From contig NZ_SMTE01000003.1 of NCBI RefSeq assembly GCF_004357765.1, positions 332,218 through 396,217 of the forward strand: DNA of 64,000 bases, given 5' to 3'. This document shows positions 26,868 through 37,192 of the stretch, piece after piece; positions within the stretch are counted from its first letter, which is position 1; each line of letters begins with the position of its first letter. The translations under genes were made by a program, and so were the position numbers. Below the pieces are notes generated by a model, which made no database searches, had not been told where the DNA came from, and was given only the letters and a program-made list of their open reading frames with translations. The DNA is from Pseudomonas putida (GTDB lineage Bacteria; Pseudomonadota; Gammaproteobacteria; Pseudomonadales; Pseudomonadaceae).

Positions 26868-28844
26868 ATGACCGAAGAAGCTGAGCGCTGGAAAGAAAAA
26901 TACCTCAAAAGCATCGAAGCGCAGGAAAAGCTCGAGCGCCGCTGGGAAGCCCGTCTCGACCTGCTGCGCCGTGGCCTGGTGCGCAGCTCGCTGGCAGCCG
27001 AAGGCAGCGACAAGGCGGTCGATGACTGCATGAAGGAAATGCGCGAAGTCATTCGTCGCGACAACATGGATGCGGGCCTGGCCGGCTTGATTCCGCGCCT
27101 TGAAAAAGCCGTGCTGGATTCCGAACAGCGCCGCGAGACCCGTATGACCCAGGTCAGCGATGCGCTGACGGCGTTGGTGACCCAGCTCCAGTCCCTGCCG
27201 TTGCCGGGGGAGGTGTCCCGGCCATTGAAGAAACTGGCGAAGAAGCTCGATGGCGGGGTCAGCCAGTCCCGTGAGCTGCCGCCGCTGCTGGGCGAGCTGA
27301 GTGGCCTGCAAGGGCGCGCGCTGTCCACGTTGAATGCCGAGGAGCAATCGCGGCCGGGATTGTTCCAGCGGCTCTTCGGTGGTCGCGACGGCGAGACGCA
27401 AGTGGTCGCCGAGTCTGCACCGCCTGCCCCTGCCCTGCCTGCGGCCGAGATGCCTGGACCGTCCGAAGCTGCCGATATCGACGAATTGCAGCCGCTGGCG
27501 CCTGTCGCTCCGACCGTTGAACCTGGGCCTGTTGCCGGCATTGAGGTCGAGGTGGACGCGGCTGAGCCACTGCCCGTGCAGGAAGAAACCCCGCTACACA
27601 CGCCAGCGCTGGTTATCCCTCCTGCCGCAACAGGGCCCGTGCATAGCGTAGCGGATGCGGCGCTCCCGCAGAGCGAGGTCGCCGGGCCTGATGCTCAACC
27701 GGAGCAACCAGCCGCTCCCGCAGAGCCTGCACCAGACATAGCCGACGTGCTGTCGGGCGAGGATGGTCCCTACGCGCTTCCCGACGCCGTCGAACCCCCC
27801 TATAGCCAGGTGGCCGCGCATATCGAACAGACCCTGCTCGGCCTGCTCGATGACCTCAGCCTTCCGGAGCGTCACAAGGCCCAGGCCCTGGAAATGCGCA
27901 ACCGGGTCGCACGTGGGTTGAACTGGTACGAACTGATCCCCGTGCTCGATGACCTGGCGGTGCTGATGCTGGCGATCACCGACAGTGGCCAGCACGAGTT
28001 CGAGGCCTATCTGCAGCAACTCAACGAGCGCCTCGAGGGCTTCCAAAGTCATCTGCAAGAAGCCAGTTCTGGCCATGCCGACAACAGTTCTGCAGCGCGT
28101 GAGCTGGACAACCAGTTGCGCGAGCAGGTCGGTGGCCTGCAGAACAGCGTGCAGGGCGCGGTCGATGTCGACAGCCTCAAGCACATTCTGGAAAACCGCC
28201 TGGAGGGCTTGCTGACGACTATGGACGAGCACCAGCACGCCCGTGACCGTCGCGAGCAGGAGCTGGCCGGACGCTTGCAGGGTCTGGCCGAGCGTGTAGC
28301 GAGCATGGAGCAAGAGGCGCTCGGTTACCGCGAGCACCTGGAGGAACAGCGCCAGAAAGCCCTGATCGACCCATTGACCGGGTTGCCTAATCGGGCGGCG
28401 TGGAGTGAACGGGTGGAGCGCGAGATTCAAGACTGGCAGGCGCACGGTGGCCACTTGGCCATGGCTATTTTCGACCTGGACCATTTCAAGCGGATCAATG
28501 ACAACTACGGCCATCTGGCGGGTGACAAGGTTCTCAAGATTGTCGCCGATCAGTTGCGCAAGCGCTTGCGGCCCCGTGATTTCATGGCGCGGTTCGGTGG
28601 CGAAGAGTTCGTACTGCTGCTGCCGCAGACCTCCCCGGCAATGGCGGCGCGAGCGGTGGAGGCGTTGCGCGCCGCGGTCGAGGCCTGTCCTTTCCATTTC
28701 AAAGGTGAGCGCGTGGTGATTACCACGTCGATAGGACTGTCCTCGTTTCAATCGGACGAGCGTGCAGACCAGGTTCTCAAACGTGCCGACACTGCGCTTT
28801 ACAGCGCCAAGAAGTTGGGGCGAAATCGCATCGAAATACAGTAA
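26868..28844 (+). CDS. GGDEF diguanylate cyclase with long coiled-coil N-terminus
   Basis: This 658-residue soluble protein makes cyclic di-GMP. The C-terminal GGDEF domain (about 490-655) has the active motif RFGGEEF and, five residues upstream, RPRD, which fits the inhibitory I-site RxxD. The first 490 residues are helical and charged, with a Pro/Ala-rich linker (about 180-300) and coiled-coil regions around 330-480; I see no known sensor domain. Position beside the AmpDh2/KinB/AlgB genes matches P. aeruginosa DgcH, from memory of that map. Confidence 0.88.
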   Translation: MTEEAERWKEKYLKSIEAQEKLERRWEARLDLLRRGLVRSSLAAEGSDKAVDDCMKEMREVIRRDNMDAGLAGLIPRLEKAVLDSEQRRETRMTQVSDALTALVTQLQSLPLPGEVSRPLKKLAKKLDGGVSQSRELPPLLGELSGLQGRALSTLNAEEQSRPGLFQRLFGGRDGETQVVAESAPPAPALPAAEMPGPSEAADIDELQPLAPVAPTVEPGPVAGIEVEVDAAEPLPVQEETPLHTPALVIPPAATGPVHSVADAALPQSEVAGPDAQPEQPAAPAEPAPDIADVLSGEDGPYALPDAVEPPYSQVAAHIEQTLLGLLDDLSLPERHKAQALEMRNRVARGLNWYELIPVLDDLAVLMLAITDSGQHEFEAYLQQLNERLEGFQSHLQEASSGHADNSSAARELDNQLREQVGGLQNSVQGAVDVDSLKHILENRLEGLLTTMDEHQHARDRREQELAGRLQGLAERVASMEQEALGYREHLEEQRQKALIDPLTGLPNRAAWSERVEREIQDWQAHGGHLAMAIFDLDHFKRINDNYGHLAGDKVLKIVADQLRKRLRPRDFMARFGGEEFVLLLPQTSPAMAARAVEALRAAVEACPFHFKGERVVITTSIGLSSFQSDERADQVLKRADTALYSAKKLGRNRIEIQ

Positions 28845-28929
28845 AAGCTTACAGATTTCCTGTGAAGCCATGCCCACCATGGCTGCTCGTGGCCGCTTCG
28901 GTCATCGATCTCATACAGGAAGTTAACAA

Positions 28930-29322
28930 ATGAAAACCCTTGCAATTACTCTGCTGCTGGGCGGATTGGCCTTTCAGGCCACCGCCAGCGCCGACGACGC
29001 AGTCATGACCGCCCACATCGCTGCCGATGGGCAGATCGTCAAGCAATCCGGCAAGTGGGTTGAAAGCGTCACGCTGCAGTCGCAGCCAGACTACTTCAGC
29101 CAATACAAGCTGAAACTCGACCCTGCCCAATGGCAGCAGGCGCCCGGCTTCTGCGTCGCATCCCCCATCGACCTCAGCACCGAGACGCGGCTGATGCATG
29201 GCCAAGCCAAAGTGGTCGGGGCTCCGACCACGACCAATGTCACGGTCAATACCCAGTTGGTGGATCTCAAAGGCCCAAGTGGCAACAACGACATGGAATT
29301 CATGTTGATGTGCAGCCGCTGA
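28930..29322 (+). CDS. Small exported protein of unknown function
   Basis: This 130-residue protein has a signal peptide (KTLAITLLLGGLAFQATASA|D) after a good ribosome site (CAGGAAG). The mature part is beta-rich and contains two Cys (CVASP and MCSR at the end) that could form a disulfide, and it may be a DsbA client. I recognise no family. The stop abuts the next gene's upstream region, and the next coding start lies 60 bp later. Confidence 0.65.
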   Translation: MKTLAITLLLGGLAFQATASADDAVMTAHIAADGQIVKQSGKWVESVTLQSQPDYFSQYKLKLDPAQWQQAPGFCVASPIDLSTETRLMHGQAKVVGAPTTTNVTVNTQLVDLKGPSGNNDMEFMLMCSR

Positions 29323-29382
29323 TTGGCGGCAACGATCATTTTGAGCACGTTATACTGTACGCTTACAAGCCGAGGTTTCGAC

Positions 29383-30171
29383 GTGCTCATCTCAGTCAGA
29401 AGAATACTTATCGCTTTATTGCTGGTGTCGATCGCGGGCTGTTCGACGGGGTTGCGCATCGATCGCAATCATCCATCGGCCAACCAGGACGACCGTATCC
29501 AGTTCGTCGTTCTGCACTACACGAACGCCTCCCTGGAGCGTTCGCTGGCGCTACTCACCCACGGCGAGGTCAGCAGCCACTACCTGATCGGCGATGGTCC
29601 CGGCACCATCTACCAACTGGTCGACGAGAACCGCAGGGCGTGGCATGCGGGCGAAAGCCAGTGGCAAGGTCGCACCTGGCTGAATTCCAGCTCCATCGGT
29701 ATCGAGATCGTCAACCCCGGGTTCGACGACACGCCTAACGGGCGGGTCTGGTATCCCTACAGCGAAGCCCAGATTCAGTCGTTGATCGCCCTGCTCAAGG
29801 ACATCGTCAAGCGCAACCACATCGAACCTCGGCATATCATCGGCCACAGCGACATCGCGCCGCTGCGCAAGCTCGACCCGGGGCCGATGTTCCCCTGGAA
29901 GCGCCTGGCCGACGCCGGACTGGGCATCTGGCCCGAGGCCAACGCCGTGGCCCGTCAGCAGGCCTATTTCAGCGCCAATCCGCCGACCATCGGCTGGTAC
30001 CAGCAGGAACTGGCCCGTTTCGGCTATGCCATCGACCAGACCGGACAGCTGGACGTCGCCACCCGCCACGTCATAGCGGCCTTCCAGATGCGTTTCCGGC
30101 CACAACGCTTCGATGGCAATCCCGATGCCCAGACCGCCGCCATCCTGCAGGTGCTCAACCGCATGCGCTAA
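29383..30171 (+). CDS. ampDh2: Lipoprotein N-acetylmuramoyl-L-alanine amidase (AmpDh2-like)
   Basis: This enzyme cleaves the amide bond between muramic acid and the peptide stem. With the GTG start at 29383 (262 residues) there is a lipobox SIAGC, so the protein is membrane-anchored on the periplasmic side. The Amidase_2 domain has zinc ligands His (VVLHYTNAS), His (IIGHSDIAP) and Asp (LDPGPMFPW). A C-terminal peptidoglycan-binding domain follows (GWYQQELARFGYAIDQTG onward). The in-frame ATG-less region upstream lacks a ribosome site, while GAGG precedes the GTG. The order amidase-kinB-algB matches P. aeruginosa ampDh2. Confidence 0.88.
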   Translation: MLISVRRILIALLLVSIAGCSTGLRIDRNHPSANQDDRIQFVVLHYTNASLERSLALLTHGEVSSHYLIGDGPGTIYQLVDENRRAWHAGESQWQGRTWLNSSSIGIEIVNPGFDDTPNGRVWYPYSEAQIQSLIALLKDIVKRNHIEPRHIIGHSDIAPLRKLDPGPMFPWKRLADAGLGIWPEANAVARQQAYFSANPPTIGWYQQELARFGYAIDQTGQLDVATRHVIAAFQMRFRPQRFDGNPDAQTAAILQVLNRMR

Positions 30172-30243
30172 GCCGCTCCGCTCAATGGCCGCGCCAATTC
30201 TTCATCCAGTTGCTATACCTTGTTAATCAACTGGATGCTTGCG

Positions 30244-31863
30244 ATGCCGGCCTTTGTAACTGCGTTGCGCCAATTTTTCTATCGCCCCTGGATGCTGGCA
30301 ACTCTCGCAGCGTTGGCCAGCGCCGCCGTGTTGCTGACCGCCAGCTTCGGTATCGCCCTGCATCAGATGAAACAGAGCGAAAGCGCGCAGATGAATGCCC
30401 AGGGCGAGCGTTTTCTTGAACGCCTCGAACAGGTGTTCGGCCAGTTGCGCCATTCGGTCGATCAATTGCAGGCGCAACCTCTACGGGGTTGCAGCGCCGC
30501 GATGATGGTGGCGTTGCGCGAGGCCGCCTTGGGTTCCCGGTTCATCTATGAGGCAGCCTACGTCGACCGTAGCTTCGCCTGCTCCAATCGGGGGGCGCTG
30601 CCGGCATTCGTGCCGTTGCGACCGCCGGATATCCAGGGCCCGACCTACAGCTATTGGCTCAACACCACCACCGAGCCCGACGAGAACCTGGCTGCACTGA
30701 TGCTTGGTCGGGGCAATTTCCTGGTGTCCACCTCACGCGGCCACTTGACCGATGTGGTCGATCTGCCGCCGGGCGGCAGCTTGTTGGTGGTGCTCGATAA
30801 CGGCAATCGCGCCATTCCCGTGCTGGGGCCGCGTCAGCCCTGGCCACCAGCTGCGGGTTGGTGGGTATCTGGGCACACCGCCCTGCTGGAGTTGTCCGAT
30901 CGCCTGGTCTATCGCATGCCGACCAAGTCGCCTGATTACCAGTTGGTCCTCATCGCCCCTAGGGCCAGTCTGCCATTGCGCATGAACGGCACCCTCTGGC
31001 TGTTGTTCCCCGGTAGCGTGCTGGCGGCGTGCTGCATCGGCTGGTTGGTGCTGCAGTTGATCCTGCAACGGCGCTCGATGAGTTCCGAGCTGCAAAATGC
31101 CCTGCGCCGTGGCGAACTGCAGGTGCTTTACCAGCCGATCATCGAACTCGACAGCCGGCGCTGCGTCGGTGCCGAGGCGCTGGTTCGCTGGCGCAGGCCC
31201 GACGGCAGCCTGACCAGCCCCGACCTGTTCATTCCTTTGGCGGAAAATACCGGGCAGATCTGCGACATCACCGACTTCGTGCTGCAGCGCGTGCTCGAAC
31301 AACTTGGCCATCTGTTGCGGACGCACCGCAATCTCTACATTTCGGTAAACCTGGCGGCCTGCGATGTCATGGTGCCGCGCATCGGCCGGGTGGCTGCGCG
31401 CCTGCTGGCCCATCACCGGGTGTCGCCCAGGCAGATCGCCTTCGAGGTCACCGAGCGTGGGCTGATCGACGTGGTGGTGGCGCGTGACAATCTGCAGGCG
31501 TTGCGCGCGGTCGGCCATCAAGTGCTGATCGACGATTTCGGTACTGGCTATTGCAGCCTGGCGTACCTGCAGACCTTGCCTGTGGACTGTTTGAAAATCG
31601 ACAAGGCATTCATCGACGCGCTGGGCCATGATGCCGCCAGCAGCGGTGTGGCGCCGCATATCATCCGCATGGCTCACGACCTGCACCTGCGGGTGATCGC
31701 CGAGGGCATCGAGTGCGAGGACCAGGCGGTGCTGCTCAACAGCGAAGGGGTGAACTACGGCCAGGGTTGGCTATTCGCCCACCCACTCAACGCCCGGCAG
31801 TTCATCGAGCTGGTGGTCCGGGGTAGGTACAGAGGCGCGCCGCCGACGACGGACGAGGCCTGA
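30244..31863 (+). CDS. CSS-motif EAL cyclic-di-GMP phosphodiesterase
   Basis: This 539-residue membrane protein has one helix near the N-terminus (about 20-40), a periplasmic CSS-type sensor domain with paired Cys (RGCSAAM and FACSNRG), a second helix near 265 and a C-terminal EAL domain. The catalytic set is intact: AEALVRW, SVNLAACD, EVTERGLID, DDFGTGYCSL, KIDKAFID and AEGIECEDQ. In this family the disulfide state of the periplasmic Cys controls activity, which makes nearby DsbA relevant. ATG 30244 is preferred; ATG 30235 and a TTG at 30220 are also in frame. Confidence 0.85.
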   Translation: MPAFVTALRQFFYRPWMLATLAALASAAVLLTASFGIALHQMKQSESAQMNAQGERFLERLEQVFGQLRHSVDQLQAQPLRGCSAAMMVALREAALGSRFIYEAAYVDRSFACSNRGALPAFVPLRPPDIQGPTYSYWLNTTTEPDENLAALMLGRGNFLVSTSRGHLTDVVDLPPGGSLLVVLDNGNRAIPVLGPRQPWPPAAGWWVSGHTALLELSDRLVYRMPTKSPDYQLVLIAPRASLPLRMNGTLWLLFPGSVLAACCIGWLVLQLILQRRSMSSELQNALRRGELQVLYQPIIELDSRRCVGAEALVRWRRPDGSLTSPDLFIPLAENTGQICDITDFVLQRVLEQLGHLLRTHRNLYISVNLAACDVMVPRIGRVAARLLAHHRVSPRQIAFEVTERGLIDVVVARDNLQALRAVGHQVLIDDFGTGYCSLAYLQTLPVDCLKIDKAFIDALGHDAASSGVAPHIIRMAHDLHLRVIAEGIECEDQAVLLNSEGVNYGQGWLFAHPLNARQFIELVVRGRYRGAPPTTDEA

Positions 31864-31887
31864 GTGCGCCGTGGCACTGCCAGGCGT

Positions 31888-33662
31888 TCAGGCTGGCAGC
31901 GCCATGTAGAACTGAGTGCCTTGCCCCGGTCGGGAGAACACGCCCATACGTCCGCCATGCAGTTGCACGATCTCCTTGCACAGCGCCAGGCCCAAGCCTG
32001 CGCCGCCTTTCTTGCGGCCGACCTGGACGAAGGGTTCGAAGATCCGTCCCTGCTGCCCGTAGGCAATCCCCTCGCCATTATCCTCGACGCTGATGATCAC
32101 TCGCTCGGCATGCCGACGCGCATGCAGGCGGATATGGCCCCCAGGTGCAGTATGGCGGATGGCATTGTGCAGCAGGTTGTCCAGCACCCGGTCGAGCTGG
32201 GCGACGTCGGCCTGGATTCGCGGCAACGGTCCCTCCAGCGCCTTGACCAGTTCGATGTCTTTATCGCCAGCCTGGGCGGCGAAGCGCGACTGGGCGCGGT
32301 CGAGCAACTCGTCGATGGCGCAAGGCGCCAGCTCGAGTTTCTGTAGGCCGCTCTGGTAGCGGGAGAAGTTCAGCAGATCGTTGATCAACTGGGTCAAGCG
32401 CTGCATTTCTTCGCCAATGGTTTCCAGCAGGTCGTTTTCCCGGGCCTCGGCAGGAAACTTCACCCGCTCGCGCAGTAGGCCGAATGCCATATGCATGCCA
32501 GTGACCGGCGTGCGCAGCTCATGGGAGGCACGCAAGACGAACTCGCTGCGCACCCGCTCGAATGCGCGCTGTTCGGTGACGTCGTGCAAGACCATCACCG
32601 CGCCCAGGATCGGCCCTTCTGGGTGACTGACCGGAGTCAGGCTGTAGGCCAGCAGGCGCGATTCTTCGTCCACTTCGATGGCCAGATCGTCCGGCGGACG
32701 ATCCAGCGTGCCGCCACGCAGCACCTGGCGCAGCTGTTGTTCAAGATCCGGGCGCTGCAGCGCGTCGATCAGGGCACTGCCCACGCGGCTGTCGCTCCAG
32801 CCGAGTTGACGCTGGGCCACTGGGTTGAGGTGTTCGAGACGACCCTGGCGGTCGATGATCAGCAGCCCATCATCGATGCTGTCGAGTACCGCCTGCAGGC
32901 GTTGCTGGCCGGCGAGTAGCTCGTCGACATTGGTGGCCTGATGCTTGCGCAGCGCATCGGCCATGAGTCCGAAGCGCCGGGTCAACTGGTTGAGCTCGGC
33001 GGCCTGACTCACAGGCAGGGTCACGTCGAAGTTGCCTTGGCCGATCTGATCAGCGGCCTTGGCCAGGGCCTCGATCGGCTGGCCGAGGCGGCGCGCGATG
33101 TTGTGTGCGGTAATGAAACCGAGCGCCACCACCGCCAGTCCCATGAGGCCGATCAGTCCGCTGACCAGCAAGGCGCGGTCACGGGTGCTCGCCTCGCTCT
33201 GGATGATTCGCTCCAGCGCCTGCCGATGCGCCTCTACCAAGTCCATGCGCAGTTGTTTGAAGGCAGCCCCCAGAGGCTGCCCTGAGCCCATGCTGCGGGA
33301 CGGCTGCGGACTTTCCCGATAGGCTTGCAGAAACGCCTGATAATGACTGCTGGTCTTGTCGAAGGTGCTGCGTTCGTCCCCTTGCTTGCGGCCTTCCTCG
33401 AGCAAGACTTCGAAGTCGCCCTGAAGGACTTTAAGGGCCTGGGACGGCGTGCCTTCGTCGAGCATCAAGGTCAACTGCTCGCCCAGGTTCTGGCGCAATT
33501 TCAGGCCGATTTCCAGGGTATGGGTGGTGCTGCGCACCAGTTCCTGCTGGGCCCTGGCCATCTGCAGCACGCTGACCAGGCCGATCAGCAAGCCAAGCAA
33601 GGCAACCGTGACCAGCGCCGAAATGCTGAGGAACAGCCGCGTGCGCAGCCTCATCGACAACT

Positions 33663-33666
<4 letters not shown>
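31888..33666 (-). CDS. kinB: Sensor histidine kinase KinB
   Basis: KinB phosphorylates or dephosphorylates AlgB; in P. aeruginosa it restrains alginate production. The 592-residue protein has two membrane helices (about 11-35 and 167-187) around a periplasmic sensor, a HAMP domain (188-240), a PAS domain (about 255-365), and HisKA with the phosphoacceptor His382 in RASHELRTP. The ATPase domain has N-box DNLLHNAIRH, DNGEGIA and GGAGLGLALCKE. It overlaps algB by 4 bp (33663-33666) and follows it on the reverse strand. Confidence 0.94.
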
Positions 33667-35009
<1,343 letters not shown>

Positions 35010-35166
35010 TTCCTGGGCTCCTTCGGGATAGATCTTTAATTAGTGTGGGAAAAATCGGGCAAGTTGCATGGTCCATTCTGAGGGAATATGCCCTTTGCAT
35101 GCTAGCCAATGGCCAAAAGGTCGCCCGCGGCCCCGGTTTCCCGATGATTGTCTTAGAGATACCGGC

Positions 35167-35181
35167 TGGCACATTGGTTGC
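35167..35181 (+). promoter_or_regulatory. Sigma-54 promoter before the BON protein gene
   Basis: TGGCACATTGGTTGC matches the RpoN consensus TGGCAC-N5-TTGC, with exactly 10 bases between GG and GC. The predicted start is near 35193, about 30 bp before the ATG at 35223. It faces away from algB, whose product is of the class that activates such promoters. Confidence 0.75.
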
Positions 35182-35222
35182 GACAATTTTTTTCTTTTTC
35201 GCCCACGAAAGGAGATGTAGCC

Positions 35223-36038
35223 ATGCCTTTTCCGAATCGAGCGGCTGTCCTGTTGATCAGTTGCCTCCCTCTCATCGCCCTGGCCGATCCGGTGCAGGAC
35301 GCCCGTCTCGAGGGTGCGCTGCAAACGGCCTTGTCGCTCAACCGCATGCTCAACCCCTTTCGCATCGAGGTCGATGTCGAGGGCGAGCAGGCGCGGCTGG
35401 CCGGAGAGGTGGAGAACGAGGTCGAGCGCCAATTGGCCGAGCATGTCGCCCTGGCCACTCGCGGTATCGAGCGTGTCGACAACCAGCTCAAGGTCAATCC
35501 GCAGTTGGTCGAGCGTCCGTTGGAGGCGCGAGCCTATGCGCAGCGGCTGGAGGACGCGACCCTGGCTGCGGTGATTCGCGCGCGACTGCTGTGGAGCCGC
35601 GTGACCGAGAAGGCACCGATCGAGGTGCAGAGCAGTGAAGGTGTCGTCACGCTTCGCGGCAAGGTGGACAGCGCCGAGGCCAAGGAGTTGGCCGGGGTGC
35701 TGTCGCGCACTACCGATGGTGTCTATCTGGTCAACAACCTGGTCAGCCTGGACAGCGCTGCCATGGCCAAGGCCCGCGACAAGCCGGTCGATGCCCCCAC
35801 TGGGCCACAACCCAGCGACAGTTGGGTGGTGGACAAGATCCAGAGCAGCCTGCGTTTCAGTCGCAATCTCGATGGCCTGAACATCAAGGTCGCCAGTGAG
35901 GCAGGGCTGGTGCGGCTATCGGGCGAAGTGGTCAGCAGTGAGCAGAAGACCATCGCGGTGGAAGTGGCACGGCAGATCATTGGCGTACGTGGCGTAGATG
36001 CGGATCTGCTCAAGGTGGCGAGGAAGGTCGAGGGGTGA
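35223..36038 (+). CDS. Exported BON-domain protein
   Basis: This 271-residue protein has a signal peptide (NRAAVLLISCLPLIALA|D) and then repeated BON domains (about 30-100, 105-180, 195-268), each with the pattern xVxLxGxVxNxxERxxAxxxAxxxxGVxxVxNxL. BON domains bind membranes or periplasmic polymers; OsmY of E. coli is the best-known case, made under osmotic stress. AAAGGAG precedes the start. It is expected to respond to RpoN through the promoter at 35167 and possibly to AlgB. Confidence 0.85.
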   Translation: MPFPNRAAVLLISCLPLIALADPVQDARLEGALQTALSLNRMLNPFRIEVDVEGEQARLAGEVENEVERQLAEHVALATRGIERVDNQLKVNPQLVERPLEARAYAQRLEDATLAAVIRARLLWSRVTEKAPIEVQSSEGVVTLRGKVDSAEAKELAGVLSRTTDGVYLVNNLVSLDSAAMAKARDKPVDAPTGPQPSDSWVVDKIQSSLRFSRNLDGLNIKVASEAGLVRLSGEVVSSEQKTIAVEVARQIIGVRGVDADLLKVARKVEG

Positions 36039-36039
36039 A

Positions 36040-36056
36040 TCGTGCAAATCGCACGA
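36040..36056. promoter_or_regulatory. Palindrome, candidate activator site (distal)
   Basis: Arms TCGTGC and GCACGA surround 5 bases. It begins 2 bp after the BON gene stop and about 96 bp upstream of the -24 element at 36152. A second copy of TCGTGC starts at 36071, 31 bp away (three helical turns), a layout typical of enhancer sites for NtrC-family activators. Confidence 0.5.
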
Positions 36057-36070
36057 CGCTATGGGGGGCA

Positions 36071-36086
36071 TCGTGCAGGATACGTC
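36071..36086. promoter_or_regulatory. Half-palindrome, candidate activator site (proximal)
   Basis: TCGTGCAGGATACG repeats the left arm of the palindrome at 36040 in the same orientation and spacing, but the right arm is degraded. The two sites lie on the same face of the helix. Confidence 0.4.
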
Positions 36087-36110
36087 CCGGTCATCTAAGC
36101 CTTCCAGACT

Positions 36111-36123
36111 TAACTTGTTGATT
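36111..36123 (-). promoter_or_regulatory. Candidate IHF binding site
   Basis: TAACTTGTTGATT is a full match, on the reverse strand, to the IHF consensus WATCAANNNNTTR. It lies between the putative activator sites and the sigma-54 promoter at 36152, where an IHF bend would bring them together. Confidence 0.6.
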
Positions 36124-36151
36124 TATAAGGAAATTATTTATTGACCAAGGC

Positions 36152-36167
36152 TGGCATGCAGGCTGCA
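36152..36167 (+). promoter_or_regulatory. Sigma-54 promoter of the 36214 operon
   Basis: TGGCATGCAGGCTGCA has GG and GC spaced by exactly 10 bases (36153-36166) and the TGGCA and TGCA flanks of an RpoN promoter. The start would be near 36178, 36 bp upstream of the first ATG of the operon. Confidence 0.7.
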
Positions 36168-36213
36168 ACTACCTGATCAGGTTTGTACAACAACGACCGC
36201 AGGAGAAGCCGGC

Positions 36214-36722
<509 letters not shown>

Positions 36723-36724
36723 CG

Positions 36725-37192
36725 ATGGGCATGAAGCTCCGTGCCTTCCTGGCTGCCGCCCTGTTGGGCGGCAGCGCAGCGGCGATGGCGGCCAATGACG
36801 GCCAGTTGCGGGCTGACCAGGTGCTTGGCCCGGACCCGGAATACCGGGAAGCCTGGCAAGACGCCATCAAGCATCAAGAACGCCTGCCGGATTGGGTGAT
36901 CAACCTGACCGGTAGTGCTCAGCAGCAGATGTCCGCGGTGACCGAGGATGGCGATAAGTATCTGGTCGGGCCATTGTGCGAAGCTGCCGACAATTGCACC
37001 TACAAACGGCTGATCGTAGCGTTCAGCTGGGACAAGGACGACGCCTACGGGATGCTCGTGGAAGTGCCCGAAGGCCTGCCGAGCGACAAGTCGCCTACCC
37101 GTCATGCGCAATACCGCTGGCTGGGTGACCCCGACGACGGCATGAAGGCGATGTTGCAGGAGCAACTCAAGCGCGATCCCAAGTGGTACTGA
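36725..37192 (+). CDS. Ivy-family lysozyme inhibitor with altered loop
   Basis: This 155-residue exported protein has a signal peptide (KLRAFLAAALLGGSAAAMAA|N) and the Ivy core: LPDWVINLTG, a Cys-bounded loop, LIVAFSWDKDDAYGMLVEVPEGLPSD and the C-terminal WLGDPDDGMKAML. Ivy binds and blocks C-type lysozyme. The inhibitory loop is normally CKPHDC, whose His enters the lysozyme active site. Here the loop reads CEAADNC, one residue longer and without His, so lysozyme inhibition is uncertain. GAGG at about 36715 supports ATG 36725; ATG 36731 is also possible. It shares an operon with the two membrane genes before it. Confidence 0.8.
   Translation: MGMKLRAFLAAALLGGSAAAMAANDGQLRADQVLGPDPEYREAWQDAIKHQERLPDWVINLTGSAQQQMSAVTEDGDKYLVGPLCEAADNCTYKRLIVAFSWDKDDAYGMLVEVPEGLPSDKSPTRHAQYRWLGDPDDGMKAMLQEQLKRDPKWY

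Noticed and set aside
35180-35205. T-run after the sigma-54 promoter read as a terminator
   Set aside because: No stem precedes it, and it lies between the predicted transcription start and the ribosome site; it is more likely leader sequence.
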